From positions 1,612,001 to 1,676,000 of the forward strand of contig NZ_JMMA01000002.1 of the NCBI RefSeq assembly GCF_000686125.1: DNA of 64,000 nucleotides, written 5' to 3'. The translations under genes and the position numbers were made by a program. How positions within the stretch are numbered: position 1 is the stretch's first letter; each line of letters begins with the position of its first letter. This DNA comes from Ruminococcus sp. NK3A76. Lineage in GTDB: Bacteria > Bacillota > Clostridia > Oscillospirales > Ruminococcaceae. The notes under the pieces are model-generated. The model made no database searches and was not told the origin of the DNA. It worked only from the letters and a program-made list of their open reading frames with translations. Of the stretch, positions 45,455-53,885 are shown piece after piece.

Positions 45455-46900
45455 ATGGGTAAGCCGACTGGTTTTATGGAATATGAAAGGCAGGAAAACA
45501 CTGCCGCAGCGCCTCTTGACAGAATAAAGGATTTTAACGACTTCCACCGCCCTCTTGACGAGCAGTCAAGAAGGCAGCAGGCGGCAAGGTGCATGAACTG
45601 CGGTGTGCCGTTCTGCCAGAACGGGCAGCTCATAGGCGGAATGATGAGCGGCTGCCCTTTAAACAACCTCATTCCCGAATGGGGCGAGTTACTTTACAGA
45701 GGCAGGCCTGAGCTTGCACTTGAAAGACTGCTGATGACTAACCCCTTCCCCGAGTTCACATCAAGAGTGTGTCCGGCACTGTGCGAGAAAGCCTGCATAT
45801 GCGGCGTGAACGACTCGCCGGTAACGGTAAGGGACAACGAGAGAATGATAATCGAATACGGCTATGAGAACGGCCTGATAAAGTCCATAGCCGAGCAGCA
45901 CAAGACCGGCAAAAAGATAGCAGTCATCGGCTCAGGTCCTTCGGGACTTGCAGCTGCTGATATGCTCAGCCGCAGAGGCCACAGCGTAACGGTCTTCGAG
46001 CGTGAGGATGCAGTTGGCGGCCTGCTCATGTACGGCATACCGAACATGAAGCTCGAAAAGGACATTATAAGCAGACGTGTCAAGATAATGGAGCAGCAGG
46101 GCGTTGAGTTCAGAACAAGCTGCAATGTAGGCGTAGATGTTTCATCACAGGAGATAGCTGATGAATTTGATGCAGTTATCCTTGCCTGCGGCGCTTCAAA
46201 GCCGAGAGACATAAACGCACCCGGGCGTGATGCTAAAGGTGTCAGATTTGCAGTGGATTACTTAAAGGACTGCACAAAGACACTGCTTTCAGGCAGCAAG
46301 CCCAAGGAAGCAAAGGGCAAGAACGTGATAGTAATAGGCGGCGGTGACACAGGCAACGACTGTGTAGGCACAGCTGTAAGACAGGGCTGCAAGAGCGTTA
46401 CACAGCTTGAGATAATGCCAAAGCTCCCTGACGAAAGAGCAGCAGACAACCCCTTCCCCGAGTGGCCTAAGGTATGCAAGACAGACTACGGCCAGGAGGA
46501 AGCAGCCGCAGTATTCGGCAGCGACCCGAGGATATATCAGACAACCGTCAAGGAATTCATAAAGGACGATAACGGAGCACTTAAGGCCGTAAAGACAGTC
46601 AAGCTCGACTTCTCCTCAGGCAGAGGTGTTGAGGTAGAGGGCAGCGAGCAGACGCTCCCCTGCGAGATAGCACTTATCGCCGCAGGCTTCCTCGGCTGCG
46701 AGGAATATGTAGCTGAGGCATTCGGTGCAAAGCTAAGTGAGCGCAACAGGCTCACATCTGAAGGACACCGCATCGGCGGCAAGCTCTTCTGTGCAGGCGA
46801 TGCACACATCGGCCAGTCGCTGGTCGTAAGAGCTATCCGTGAAGGCATCGACTGCGCCCGTGAAGCTGATGAGTTTCTTATGGGCTACACACTTCTTTAA
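45455..46900 (+). CDS. gltD: Glutamate synthase small subunit
   Basis: 481 residues. N-terminal cysteines for two 4Fe-4S clusters (ARCMNCGVPFCQNG and CPALCEKACICG), FAD-binding GSGPSGLAAADML, NADPH-binding GGGDTGNDCVGTA, and a final FAD motif FCAGDAHIGQSLVV. It feeds electrons from NADPH to GltB. It starts 3 nt after the gltB stop. Confidence 0.96.
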   Translation: MGKPTGFMEYERQENTAAAPLDRIKDFNDFHRPLDEQSRRQQAARCMNCGVPFCQNGQLIGGMMSGCPLNNLIPEWGELLYRGRPELALERLLMTNPFPEFTSRVCPALCEKACICGVNDSPVTVRDNERMIIEYGYENGLIKSIAEQHKTGKKIAVIGSGPSGLAAADMLSRRGHSVTVFEREDAVGGLLMYGIPNMKLEKDIISRRVKIMEQQGVEFRTSCNVGVDVSSQEIADEFDAVILACGASKPRDINAPGRDAKGVRFAVDYLKDCTKTLLSGSKPKEAKGKNVIVIGGGDTGNDCVGTAVRQGCKSVTQLEIMPKLPDERAADNPFPEWPKVCKTDYGQEEAAAVFGSDPRIYQTTVKEFIKDDNGALKAVKTVKLDFSSGRGVEVEGSEQTLPCEIALIAAGFLGCEEYVAEAFGAKLSERNRLTSEGHRIGGKLFCAGDAHIGQSLVVRAIREGIDCAREADEFLMGYTLL

Positions 46901-46912
46901 GGAGGAAACACC

Positions 46913-48325
46913 GTGACAGGACAGTTACACGAGGAATGCGGCGTTTTCGGTATATTTGACAAGGACGCAGGTACTGCAAGCAGTACCTGCTACGGTCTTT
47001 ATGCGCTCCAGCACAGGGGGCAGGAAAGCTGCGGCATCGCCGTCTGTGATGACGGTATTATGCGCTGTGAAAAGGATATGGGGCTCGTGTCTGAGGTGTT
47101 TGACAGCGAGCGTGTGGCATCACTCGGCTCGGCTCAGATGGCAGTCGGCCATGTAAGATACTCGACCACCGGCGGAAACGAGCAGAGCAACATTCAGCCG
47201 CTGTGCATAAGGCACATAAAGGGCAACATGGCGCTCGTTCACAACGGCAACTTAGTAAATGCGGCAGAGCTCAGGTCACAGTTTGAGCTGTCGGGTGCGA
47301 TATTCCACTGCACGACTGACAGCGAAGCGATAGCCTATGCGATAGTACGTGAAAGAATAAACTGCGGCTCGACTGAAGAAGCTATCGCCAGAGCTATGAA
47401 AGAGCTTAAGGGCGCATATTCCTGCATAGTAATGACAGCCACAAAACTGATAGCCTTCCGTGACCCGTTCGGGCTAAGGCCGTTATGCATCGGGCAGAAA
47501 GAAAACGGCGCATATGTCTTTGTATCTGAAAGCTGTGCGCTTGATGCAGTAAGAGCAAGGCTGCTGCGTGATGTTGAGCCGGGCGAGATAGTCACTGTCA
47601 GCGAAGACGGGCTCTCGTCAATAAAGCTGCCGAAGAAAAAAAGAAGTGTATGCATATTTGAGTACATATACTTTGCAAGACCTGACTCGGTGATAGAGGG
47701 TGTAAGTGTTCACCATTCACGAATCAAGGCAGGAAGGATACTTGCAAAGAACTCCCCCGTTGAGGCTGATGTTGTAATAGGTGTGCCGGATTCGGGCATT
47801 GATGCAGCACTTGGCTATGCTGAGGAGAGCGGCATTCCCTACGGCATGGGTTTCATCAAGAACAAATACATAGGCCGCAGCTTTATCGAGCCTACACAGG
47901 CAGAGCGTGCTGACAAGGTAAGGATAAAGCTCAGCGTCATAAAGGAAACTGTTGCCGGGAAGCGTGTCGTGATGATAGACGACTCTATCGTGCGCGGCAC
48001 GACAAGTGCAAGGATAATAAGGCTGCTGCGTGAGGCAGGGGCTAAGGAAGTACACGTCCGCATAACTGCTCCGCCGTTTCTGCACTCATGCTATTTCGGA
48101 ACGGACATCGACAGCGAGGAGAACCTTATCTCCAGCAGACTTCACCGTACAGAGGCCGTAGCCAAAGAGATAGGCGCTGACTCTCTTGCATTCTTCCCGA
48201 ACGAGAAGCTCTGCGAGCTTGCAGGAGAAGGCTTCTGCGACGGCTGCTTCAGCGGAAACTATCCCCTTGATGTATCCGGCGCCGGCAGGAAAGACAAGTT
48301 TGATAAAAAAATACACGAGAGTTGA
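46913..48325 (+). CDS. purF: Amidophosphoribosyltransferase
   Basis: 470 residues; first committed step of purine synthesis (PRPP plus glutamine to phosphoribosylamine). The glutaminase Cys is at HEECGVFG (Cys9, after a short propeptide). The PRPP motif is VVMIDDSIVRGTTSARII. Cysteines for a 4Fe-4S cluster are present (HSCYFG, GFCDGCFSG), as in the Bacillus type. The GTG start follows AAGGAGG, 12 nt after gltD. Placement with GOGAT rather than in a pur operon is unusual. Confidence 0.95.
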   Translation: MTGQLHEECGVFGIFDKDAGTASSTCYGLYALQHRGQESCGIAVCDDGIMRCEKDMGLVSEVFDSERVASLGSAQMAVGHVRYSTTGGNEQSNIQPLCIRHIKGNMALVHNGNLVNAAELRSQFELSGAIFHCTTDSEAIAYAIVRERINCGSTEEAIARAMKELKGAYSCIVMTATKLIAFRDPFGLRPLCIGQKENGAYVFVSESCALDAVRARLLRDVEPGEIVTVSEDGLSSIKLPKKKRSVCIFEYIYFARPDSVIEGVSVHHSRIKAGRILAKNSPVEADVVIGVPDSGIDAALGYAEESGIPYGMGFIKNKYIGRSFIEPTQAERADKVRIKLSVIKETVAGKRVVMIDDSIVRGTTSARIIRLLREAGAKEVHVRITAPPFLHSCYFGTDIDSEENLISSRLHRTEAVAKEIGADSLAFFPNEKLCELAGEGFCDGCFSGNYPLDVSGAGRKDKFDKKIHES

Positions 48326-48351
48326 CAAGCAAGCGGCTGATAGTGTATAAT
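48322..48351 (+). promoter_or_regulatory. Promoter before the glutamine synthetase gene
   Basis: Perfect TTGACA (48322-48327), overlapping the end of purF, 18-nt spacer, TATAAT (48346-48351). It lets glnA and the ANTAR gene be made apart from gltB. Confidence 0.7.
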
Positions 48352-48397
48352 TATAAAGACCTGTTTTGCACAACGCTTTTAATATCGGAGGACAGAT

Positions 48398-49612
48398 ATG
48401 AATTACAATGCAGATGAGATAATACAGTATGTCGAGGAGGAGGACGTAAAGTTCATACGTCTTGCATTCTGTGATGTTTTCGGCAGACAGAGGAATATCT
48501 CCATAATGCCTACAGAGCTTGAGAGAGCATTCTCCTCGGGTATAACTATAGATGCTTCATCAGTTGACGGCTTCGGGTCGGATATCTACTCTGACCTGCT
48601 GCTCCACCCGGATCCTAACACGCTTTCGGTGCTTCCCTGGAGGCCTGAGCACGGCAGAGTTGTGAGAATGTTCTGCACGATAACACGCTCAGACGGCAGC
48701 CCATTTGACTGCGACACAAGGAGCCTTCTTATCAGTGCTGTCAAGGAAGCCAAGGAGCTCGGGCTTGAATTTGACTTCGGCTCGTCTATGGAGTTTTATC
48801 TTTTCAAGACTGATGAGAACGGCGAGCGCACATTTATCCCCTACGACAACGCCGGCTACATGGACATCGCCCCCGATGACAAGGGCGAGAACATCAGGCG
48901 TGAGATATGCCTTACCCTTGAACAGATGGGCATTTTCCCTGAGTCGAGCTATCACGAGAAAGGCCCCGGCCAGAATGAGATAGACTTCCGCTATGCAGAT
49001 GCTCTGACTGCTGCTGACAACACCTTTGCATTCCAGACAGTTGTAAGAACTGCCGCTGCAAGAAACGGTGTATGGGCTGACTTCTCACCCAAGCCGATAA
49101 ACGACAAGCCCGGCAACGGATTCCACATCAACCTGTCGCTTCGTGGCGATGCACTCAACAGAGTGCTGCTCACACACGTTATCGCAGGCATTATGGAAAA
49201 CATCTCAGGCATGACGCTGTTCCTTGACCCGGACGAGAGATCCTACGAGCGTCTTGGCAGCTGCTGTGCCCCGAAATACATCACATGGTCAAGCGAGAAC
49301 CGCTCGCAGCTGATACGCATTCCCTCTGCAACTGATCTTGGCAGACGTGCAGAGCTGCGCTCACCCGACCCGCTTGCAAACCCGTATCTTGCATTCGCTC
49401 TTATAATCTATGCCGGCATCGACGGCATAAAGAGAGAGCTTTATATGCCCAAGATATGCGACTTTGACCCGGCTAAAGCCCCCGAGGAGCTTACCCATGA
49501 TCTTACAGAGCTCCCCTCCGATATTGAGGAAGCAAAGGCCGCAGCAAAGAGCAGCGACTTTATATCCTCCCGACTTCCCAAAGCTATCATCGACTCATAC
49601 TGCACGCTTTGA
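48398..49612 (+). CDS. glnA: Glutamine synthetase, type I
   Basis: 404 residues, about 40 shorter than typical GlnA. Present: N-terminal beta-grasp domain (VKFIRLAFCDVFGRQRNISI), the metal site in GSSMEFYLF, HEKGPGQNEIDF, the ATP and substrate loop PGNGFHINLSL, and RIPSATDLGRRAELRSPDPLANPYLAFAL. The adenylylation Tyr loop of proteobacterial enzymes is not seen. It makes glutamine from glutamate and ammonia. The shorter length leaves open a GlnA-like paralogue, but the key residues look intact. GGAGG precedes the ATG, and the ANTAR gene follows after 11 nt. Confidence 0.87.
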   Translation: MNYNADEIIQYVEEEDVKFIRLAFCDVFGRQRNISIMPTELERAFSSGITIDASSVDGFGSDIYSDLLLHPDPNTLSVLPWRPEHGRVVRMFCTITRSDGSPFDCDTRSLLISAVKEAKELGLEFDFGSSMEFYLFKTDENGERTFIPYDNAGYMDIAPDDKGENIRREICLTLEQMGIFPESSYHEKGPGQNEIDFRYADALTAADNTFAFQTVVRTAAARNGVWADFSPKPINDKPGNGFHINLSLRGDALNRVLLTHVIAGIMENISGMTLFLDPDERSYERLGSCCAPKYITWSSENRSQLIRIPSATDLGRRAELRSPDPLANPYLAFALIIYAGIDGIKRELYMPKICDFDPAKAPEELTHDLTELPSDIEEAKAAAKSSDFISSRLPKAIIDSYCTL

Positions 49613-49623
49613 GGTGACGGGAA

Positions 49624-50208
49624 TTGAACTTAAAGGAACTAAGCTACCGTGTGCTCATAGTCTCGTCTTCAAAGAATATGGCACAGAAGCTCGCTTTGCT
49701 TCTTGAAGAGGAAAAGCGCTTTGTGCCCGAGACAAAGAGCAGCGCTGCCGCTGCAAGACGTGTGCTTGCAGAGCGGCAGTATGATCTGGTCATCATAACC
49801 GACCCCCTGCCCGACGAGAGCGCAGCAGGGCTCGCAACAGAGCTTTGCAGCGATAACCACACGGTCGTGGCACTGATAACCGACATACAAAACTACGATG
49901 ACGTATCTGACCATGTTTGCAGGTACGGAGTCTTTGTGATGCCCAAGCCTGCCCCCAAACAGCTTCTTTTGCAGGCTCTTGACTGGATGCAGAGCACCCG
50001 TGAGCGTCTGCGGCGGTTTGAGAAAAAGCAGCTGAGCCTTGAAGACAAGATGAAGGAGATCAGAACTGTTAACAAGGCCAAGTGGAAGCTGATATCCTCC
50101 CGTGGGATGAGCGAAGTCGAGGCTCACAGATACATCGAAAAAGAAGCTATGGACTGCGGCGTGAGCAAGCTGCTTATCGCCTTACAGATTATAAGTGAAG
50201 AAGAATAG
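49624..50208 (+). CDS. ANTAR-domain antiterminator with degenerate receiver
   Basis: 194 residues, TTG start with GAGGTGA upstream. Residues ~8-120 have a receiver-like fold, but the phospho-acceptor motif reads VIITDPLPDES: aligned on LPD, Thr takes the Asp position, as in the pseudo-receivers of nitrogen-related Clostridia ANTAR proteins. A coiled coil (~122-140) leads to the ANTAR domain (~140-190) with NKAKWKLISSRGMSEVEAHRYIEKEAMD. ANTAR proteins bind A1/G4 hexaloop hairpins in mRNA leaders and prevent termination. Co-transcribed with glnA; the amt and gltB leaders hold candidate targets. Confidence 0.88.
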   Translation: MNLKELSYRVLIVSSSKNMAQKLALLLEEEKRFVPETKSSAAAARRVLAERQYDLVIITDPLPDESAAGLATELCSDNHTVVALITDIQNYDDVSDHVCRYGVFVMPKPAPKQLLLQALDWMQSTRERLRRFEKKQLSLEDKMKEIRTVNKAKWKLISSRGMSEVEAHRYIEKEAMDCGVSKLLIALQIISEEE

Positions 50209-50209
50209 A

Positions 50210-50244
50210 AACGGCGTTGATGATATGTTCAGCGTCGTTTTTTT
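50210..50244 (+). terminator. Terminator after the ANTAR gene
   Basis: ACGGCGTTGA pairs (with wobbles) with TCAGCGTCGT, followed by seven T. Confidence 0.8.
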
Positions 50245-50278
50245 ATGCTGTCTTGCCGAAGCCATACCAAAAGTATAA

Positions 50279-50307
50279 TTGACTTTTTTAATTTTTTGTG
50301 ATATAAT
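50279..50307 (+). promoter_or_regulatory. Promoter of the hybrid histidine kinase gene
   Basis: TTGACT (50279-50284), 17-nt spacer, TATAAT (50302-50307). Confidence 0.75.
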
Positions 50308-50343
50308 ATACATTAATATTTAAAATTTACAGGTGATATAAAA

Positions 50344-52998
50344 ATGATCTATTACTATCATTTCAATGTCATATTCTCAGTACTGCTGTCATCGGTGTTC
50401 CTGATCCGCTGGAGAAGGGATATCCCGGTACATTTCCCGATGATATTCCTGCTGATACCGATAATCAACCTCGGCTATCTTAAGGTCGCAACAGCTGAAA
50501 ACGTCAACGAAGCGCTCCTTGCAAACGGCATAGGCTACTTAGACGGGTGCTTTCTGGAGCTGTTTTTCTTCCTGTACATAATGAGCTTCTGCAAACTGAA
50601 GGTGCCGAAGGTCATATCGGGCGGTATGCTTGCCGTCGGGGCGGTGACATTCTTCTTTGCAATAAACACAGCACAAAACCACCTGCTCTACACAAGCGCC
50701 GAGCTGCGGCAGATAGACGGGGTATCTTACCTTGTCAAGGAATACGGCTTTGTACACACGGTATACTATGTCATAATCGCATTGTATCTCGTAGCAAATC
50801 TTTCAGCTATCACATACAGCTTTACAAGAAAGAACGTCTCAAAGATAAACTCTATGCTTCTGCTGACGATGTATATACTGATAATGGTTGCTTTCCTTGC
50901 AGGAAAATTCATCAGTCCCGCATTTGAGCTGCTGCCGCTTGCTTACACGATATCGCAGGCGCTGTTCCTTGTGGTGCTGAGCAAGATAACGCTTTATGAC
51001 GTGTCTGCCAGCACACTGTCAAACCTTGAAGAAAAAGGCGATATCGGCTTTGCGAGCTTTGACAGGAAAATGCGTTATCTCGGCTGCACAGATGCGGCAC
51101 TTGAATGCCTGCCGGAGCTTGGCACTATCTACATCGACAAGACACTGACTGCCGAGAATGAGACTTTCAGAAAGATACTTGAATGCACAAGGCGCATAAG
51201 CGAATGGCTCGAATTGCCTTCATTCACTGTGACAAGAAACAACACAACCTACAAGGTAACGGTCAGCTTCCTCTATTCAGGCAAAAGGATAAAGGGCTAT
51301 CTGCTGCGCACCGAGGACAACACGCAGGAGTCAAGAAAGCTCGAAGCCCTGAAGCTGCGTGAGCGCCAGAAGGAGCTTGAAGCAAAGATGCTCAGGCTTG
51401 AAAAGACTGAGGCTGAGGCTGCGAATGAAGCAAAAAGCACATTTCTTGCGCAGATGTCTCACGAGATAAGGACACCTATCAATGCCGTGCTCGGCATGAA
51501 CGAGATGATACTTCGTGAGAGCCGTGAGCCTGGCATAAGAGAATATGCCGCAAACATACAGAGCTCGGGCAAGACACTGCTCTCGCTCATAAACAGCATA
51601 CTCGACTTATCAAAGATAGAAAACGGAAAAATGGAGATAGTCCCGGCAGAATATGACACTGCCGTGATGATATCCGACATAGCTGCAAGCATCTCGCCAA
51701 AAGCTGCCGAGAAGGGGCTTGAATTTGAATGCGTAGCAGACGAAGATCTCCCATGCAGGCTTAAAGGCGATGATGTGAGGATAAGGCAGATAATCTTGAA
51801 CCTCCTTTCAAATGCTGTCAAGTACACCAAGTCGGGCTCTGTAAAGCTCACTATAGGCATGGAAGACAGCTCCGATGAAGGCAGCATCACCCTTAATGTC
51901 AGTGTAAATGACACAGGCATCGGCATACGGCATGAGGACATGGACGGGCTGTTTGAATCGTTCAGGCGGCTTGACACTGAGCACACAAGAAGCATCGAAG
52001 GCACAGGCCTTGGTATGCCGATAGTCATAAAGCTGCTGGAGCTTATGGGCGGCGAGCTTAAAGTAGACAGCGAATACGGCAAGGGCTCGGATTTCTCGTT
52101 CACACTGACACAACAGATAGCTGACAGCACGCCTATGGGCAACTACAAAGAGCACCCGACAGCAATTGCTGCCGCACAGTCAGCCACGCTGCATCTTTAT
52201 GCACCGGAGGCAAGAGTTCTCGTAGTAGACGACAACGACATGAACCTTAAGGTGGCCAAGAGCCTGCTTCATCTGTTCGGCATCGAAGCTGACACGGCTG
52301 ACTCGGGCAGAGCGGCGCTTGACATACTTAAGAAAAGCGATTATGATGTGATATTCCTTGACCAAATGATGCCCGGAATGGACGGCATTGAGGTGCTTGG
52401 CGAGATAAGAGCTCGTCACCTCACTGACGAGAGCACTGCCATCATAGCACTGACTGCAAATGCCATAGTAGGTGCTAAGGAGATGTATCTCAATGCCGGC
52501 TTTGACAACTACCTGACAAAGCCTATCGAGAGCAAAGACCTTGAAAAGCAGCTAAGGCGGTATCTGCCAGAGGATAAACAAAAGCTGCATTCAGCTGATG
52601 AAGACAGTGATCTTGCTGAAACTGATGAGTTGAGCATCATTGAGTTAAAACGCATCAGAGATCTATGTCCGGGGATCAATGCCATGACAGGGCTTAAATA
52701 CTGCATGGATTCAAAGCAGTTCTGGTTTGAGATGCTCGATACATTCGCTGCCGCAGGCACGGGTAAAGAGCTTAACGATGCATTTGAAGCAAACGACACC
52801 GAGCGATACAGGATAGCAGTTCACGCAATAAAGAGCACTGCCCTGAACATCGGTGCAGAGCTGCTGTCAGAAAAGGCAAGGCTTCTTGAAGCTGCGGCAA
52901 AGGCTGATGACAAAGAGTACATCAATGATAATCACAGCGGCTTCATAAAGGAATATGACGAGCTGACAGAGCAGATAAGACAAATAGTAAATGCGTAA
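50344..52998 (+). CDS. Hybrid sensor histidine kinase with receiver and Hpt domains
   Basis: 884 residues. Seven hydrophobic segments in the first ~220 form a 7TM-like sensor (starts MIYYYHFNVIFSVLLSSVF). A PAS-like part (~235-335) follows, then a coiled coil and HisKA with His373 in MSHEIRTPINAVLG. The HATPase has NLLSNAVKYT, DTGIGI and GTGLGMPI. The receiver has Asp673 in FLDQMMPGMDG, and a C-terminal Hpt domain has His827 in VHAIKSTALNIG. It is a complete phosphorelay chain, but no DNA-binding output is adjacent. The signal is unknown. The nearest regulator, the ANTAR protein, lacks the phospho-Asp. Confidence 0.9.
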   Translation: MIYYYHFNVIFSVLLSSVFLIRWRRDIPVHFPMIFLLIPIINLGYLKVATAENVNEALLANGIGYLDGCFLELFFFLYIMSFCKLKVPKVISGGMLAVGAVTFFFAINTAQNHLLYTSAELRQIDGVSYLVKEYGFVHTVYYVIIALYLVANLSAITYSFTRKNVSKINSMLLLTMYILIMVAFLAGKFISPAFELLPLAYTISQALFLVVLSKITLYDVSASTLSNLEEKGDIGFASFDRKMRYLGCTDAALECLPELGTIYIDKTLTAENETFRKILECTRRISEWLELPSFTVTRNNTTYKVTVSFLYSGKRIKGYLLRTEDNTQESRKLEALKLRERQKELEAKMLRLEKTEAEAANEAKSTFLAQMSHEIRTPINAVLGMNEMILRESREPGIREYAANIQSSGKTLLSLINSILDLSKIENGKMEIVPAEYDTAVMISDIAASISPKAAEKGLEFECVADEDLPCRLKGDDVRIRQIILNLLSNAVKYTKSGSVKLTIGMEDSSDEGSITLNVSVNDTGIGIRHEDMDGLFESFRRLDTEHTRSIEGTGLGMPIVIKLLELMGGELKVDSEYGKGSDFSFTLTQQIADSTPMGNYKEHPTAIAAAQSATLHLYAPEARVLVVDDNDMNLKVAKSLLHLFGIEADTADSGRAALDILKKSDYDVIFLDQMMPGMDGIEVLGEIRARHLTDESTAIIALTANAIVGAKEMYLNAGFDNYLTKPIESKDLEKQLRRYLPEDKQKLHSADEDSDLAETDELSIIELKRIRDLCPGINAMTGLKYCMDSKQFWFEMLDTFAAAGTGKELNDAFEANDTERYRIAVHAIKSTALNIGAELLSEKARLLEAAAKADDKEYINDNHSGFIKEYDELTEQIRQIVNA

Positions 52999-53006
52999 GA
53001 CCACGA

Positions 53007-53053
53007 CCTCCTGCGATGTATTCTCCGTCGTTAACGGAGAATACCTGAGGAGG
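53007..53053. promoter_or_regulatory. Nested palindrome upstream of the ABC exporter genes
   Basis: A perfect 10-bp inverted repeat, TATTCTCCGT (53019-53028) and ACGGAGAATA (53034-53043) with a 5-nt loop, lies inside an outer CCTCCT/AGGAGG pair (53007-53012 and 53048-53053). No T-run follows. It could be an operator, an mRNA hairpin or a weak terminator for the kinase gene. Confidence 0.45.
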
Positions 53054-53113
53054 CCGTTTACTGCAAGGGCTGAACTTTACAGAAGAATAGTTATCCATAA
53101 AGGAGCTGATACA

Positions 53114-53875
53114 ATGAAAAAGGTTATACTCAGCGCAAAGGGGCTTTGCAAGAGCTTTTCGCAGGGCGGCGAGAAGACTGACGTTCTGACAGGGCTTGAC
53201 CTTGATGTGTATGAGGGCGACTTTACTGTAATAATGGGCGCTTCCGGCTCAGGAAAATCCACCACGCTGTATTCACTCAGCGGCATGGACAGAGCGACCG
53301 GCGGCGAGGTGATATACGGCGGTGAAGACATAGTTAAAATGAGCGAAAAGCGCCTTGCAAAGCTGCGTGCAGAGGATTTCGGGTTCATTTTTCAGCAGAT
53401 GCATCTGGTAAGCAACCTCACGCTGTTTGAAAATATCACAGTTCCGGCTTACCTGGACAAGAGCCGCACGGCAGCCGAGACCGACAAAAGAGCAGATGAG
53501 CTCATGGAGAAAATGGGCATAGCACACATAAAAACTCACCTGCCCGGAAGATGCTCAGGCGGCGAGCAGCAGCGCTGTGCTATTGCAAGAGCTGTTATAA
53601 ACGAGCCGAAGCTGTTATTTGCTGACGAGCCGACAGGCGCTCTCAACAAGCGAAACACCACTGAGGTGCTTGATATGCTCACAGAGCTCAACAAAAACGG
53701 ACAAAGCATACTCATGGTGACGCACGATGCAAGGGCGGCGTGCAGGGCTTCGAGGATAATATACATAGAAGACGGCAAGGTCATAGGCGAGCTTTCTTTG
53801 TCGCCATACGGCAGCGATGATGAAAAGGCAAGGGAAACTCAGGTGAACTCGTGGCTTGCTTCTATGGAGTGGTGA
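53114..53875 (+). CDS. ABC transporter ATPase, BceA/MacB-type
   Basis: 253 residues from the ATG at 53114 (AAAGGAG upstream). Walker A GASGSGKST, Q-loop FIFQQMHLV, signature CSGGEQQRCAIARA, Walker B LLFADEPTGALN and H-loop VTHDARAA. The GALN form and the fold belong to the LolD/BceA/MacB group that works with FtsX-type permeases rather than moving substrates through a channel. The next gene, 10 nt downstream, is such a permease. In Firmicutes these pairs often give resistance to peptide antibiotics or export lipoproteins or peptides; the substrate is unknown. Confidence 0.87.
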   Translation: MKKVILSAKGLCKSFSQGGEKTDVLTGLDLDVYEGDFTVIMGASGSGKSTTLYSLSGMDRATGGEVIYGGEDIVKMSEKRLAKLRAEDFGFIFQQMHLVSNLTLFENITVPAYLDKSRTAAETDKRADELMEKMGIAHIKTHLPGRCSGGEQQRCAIARAVINEPKLLFADEPTGALNKRNTTEVLDMLTELNKNGQSILMVTHDARAACRASRIIYIEDGKVIGELSLSPYGSDDEKARETQVNSWLASMEW

Positions 53876-53885
53876 GGAAAGTGTT

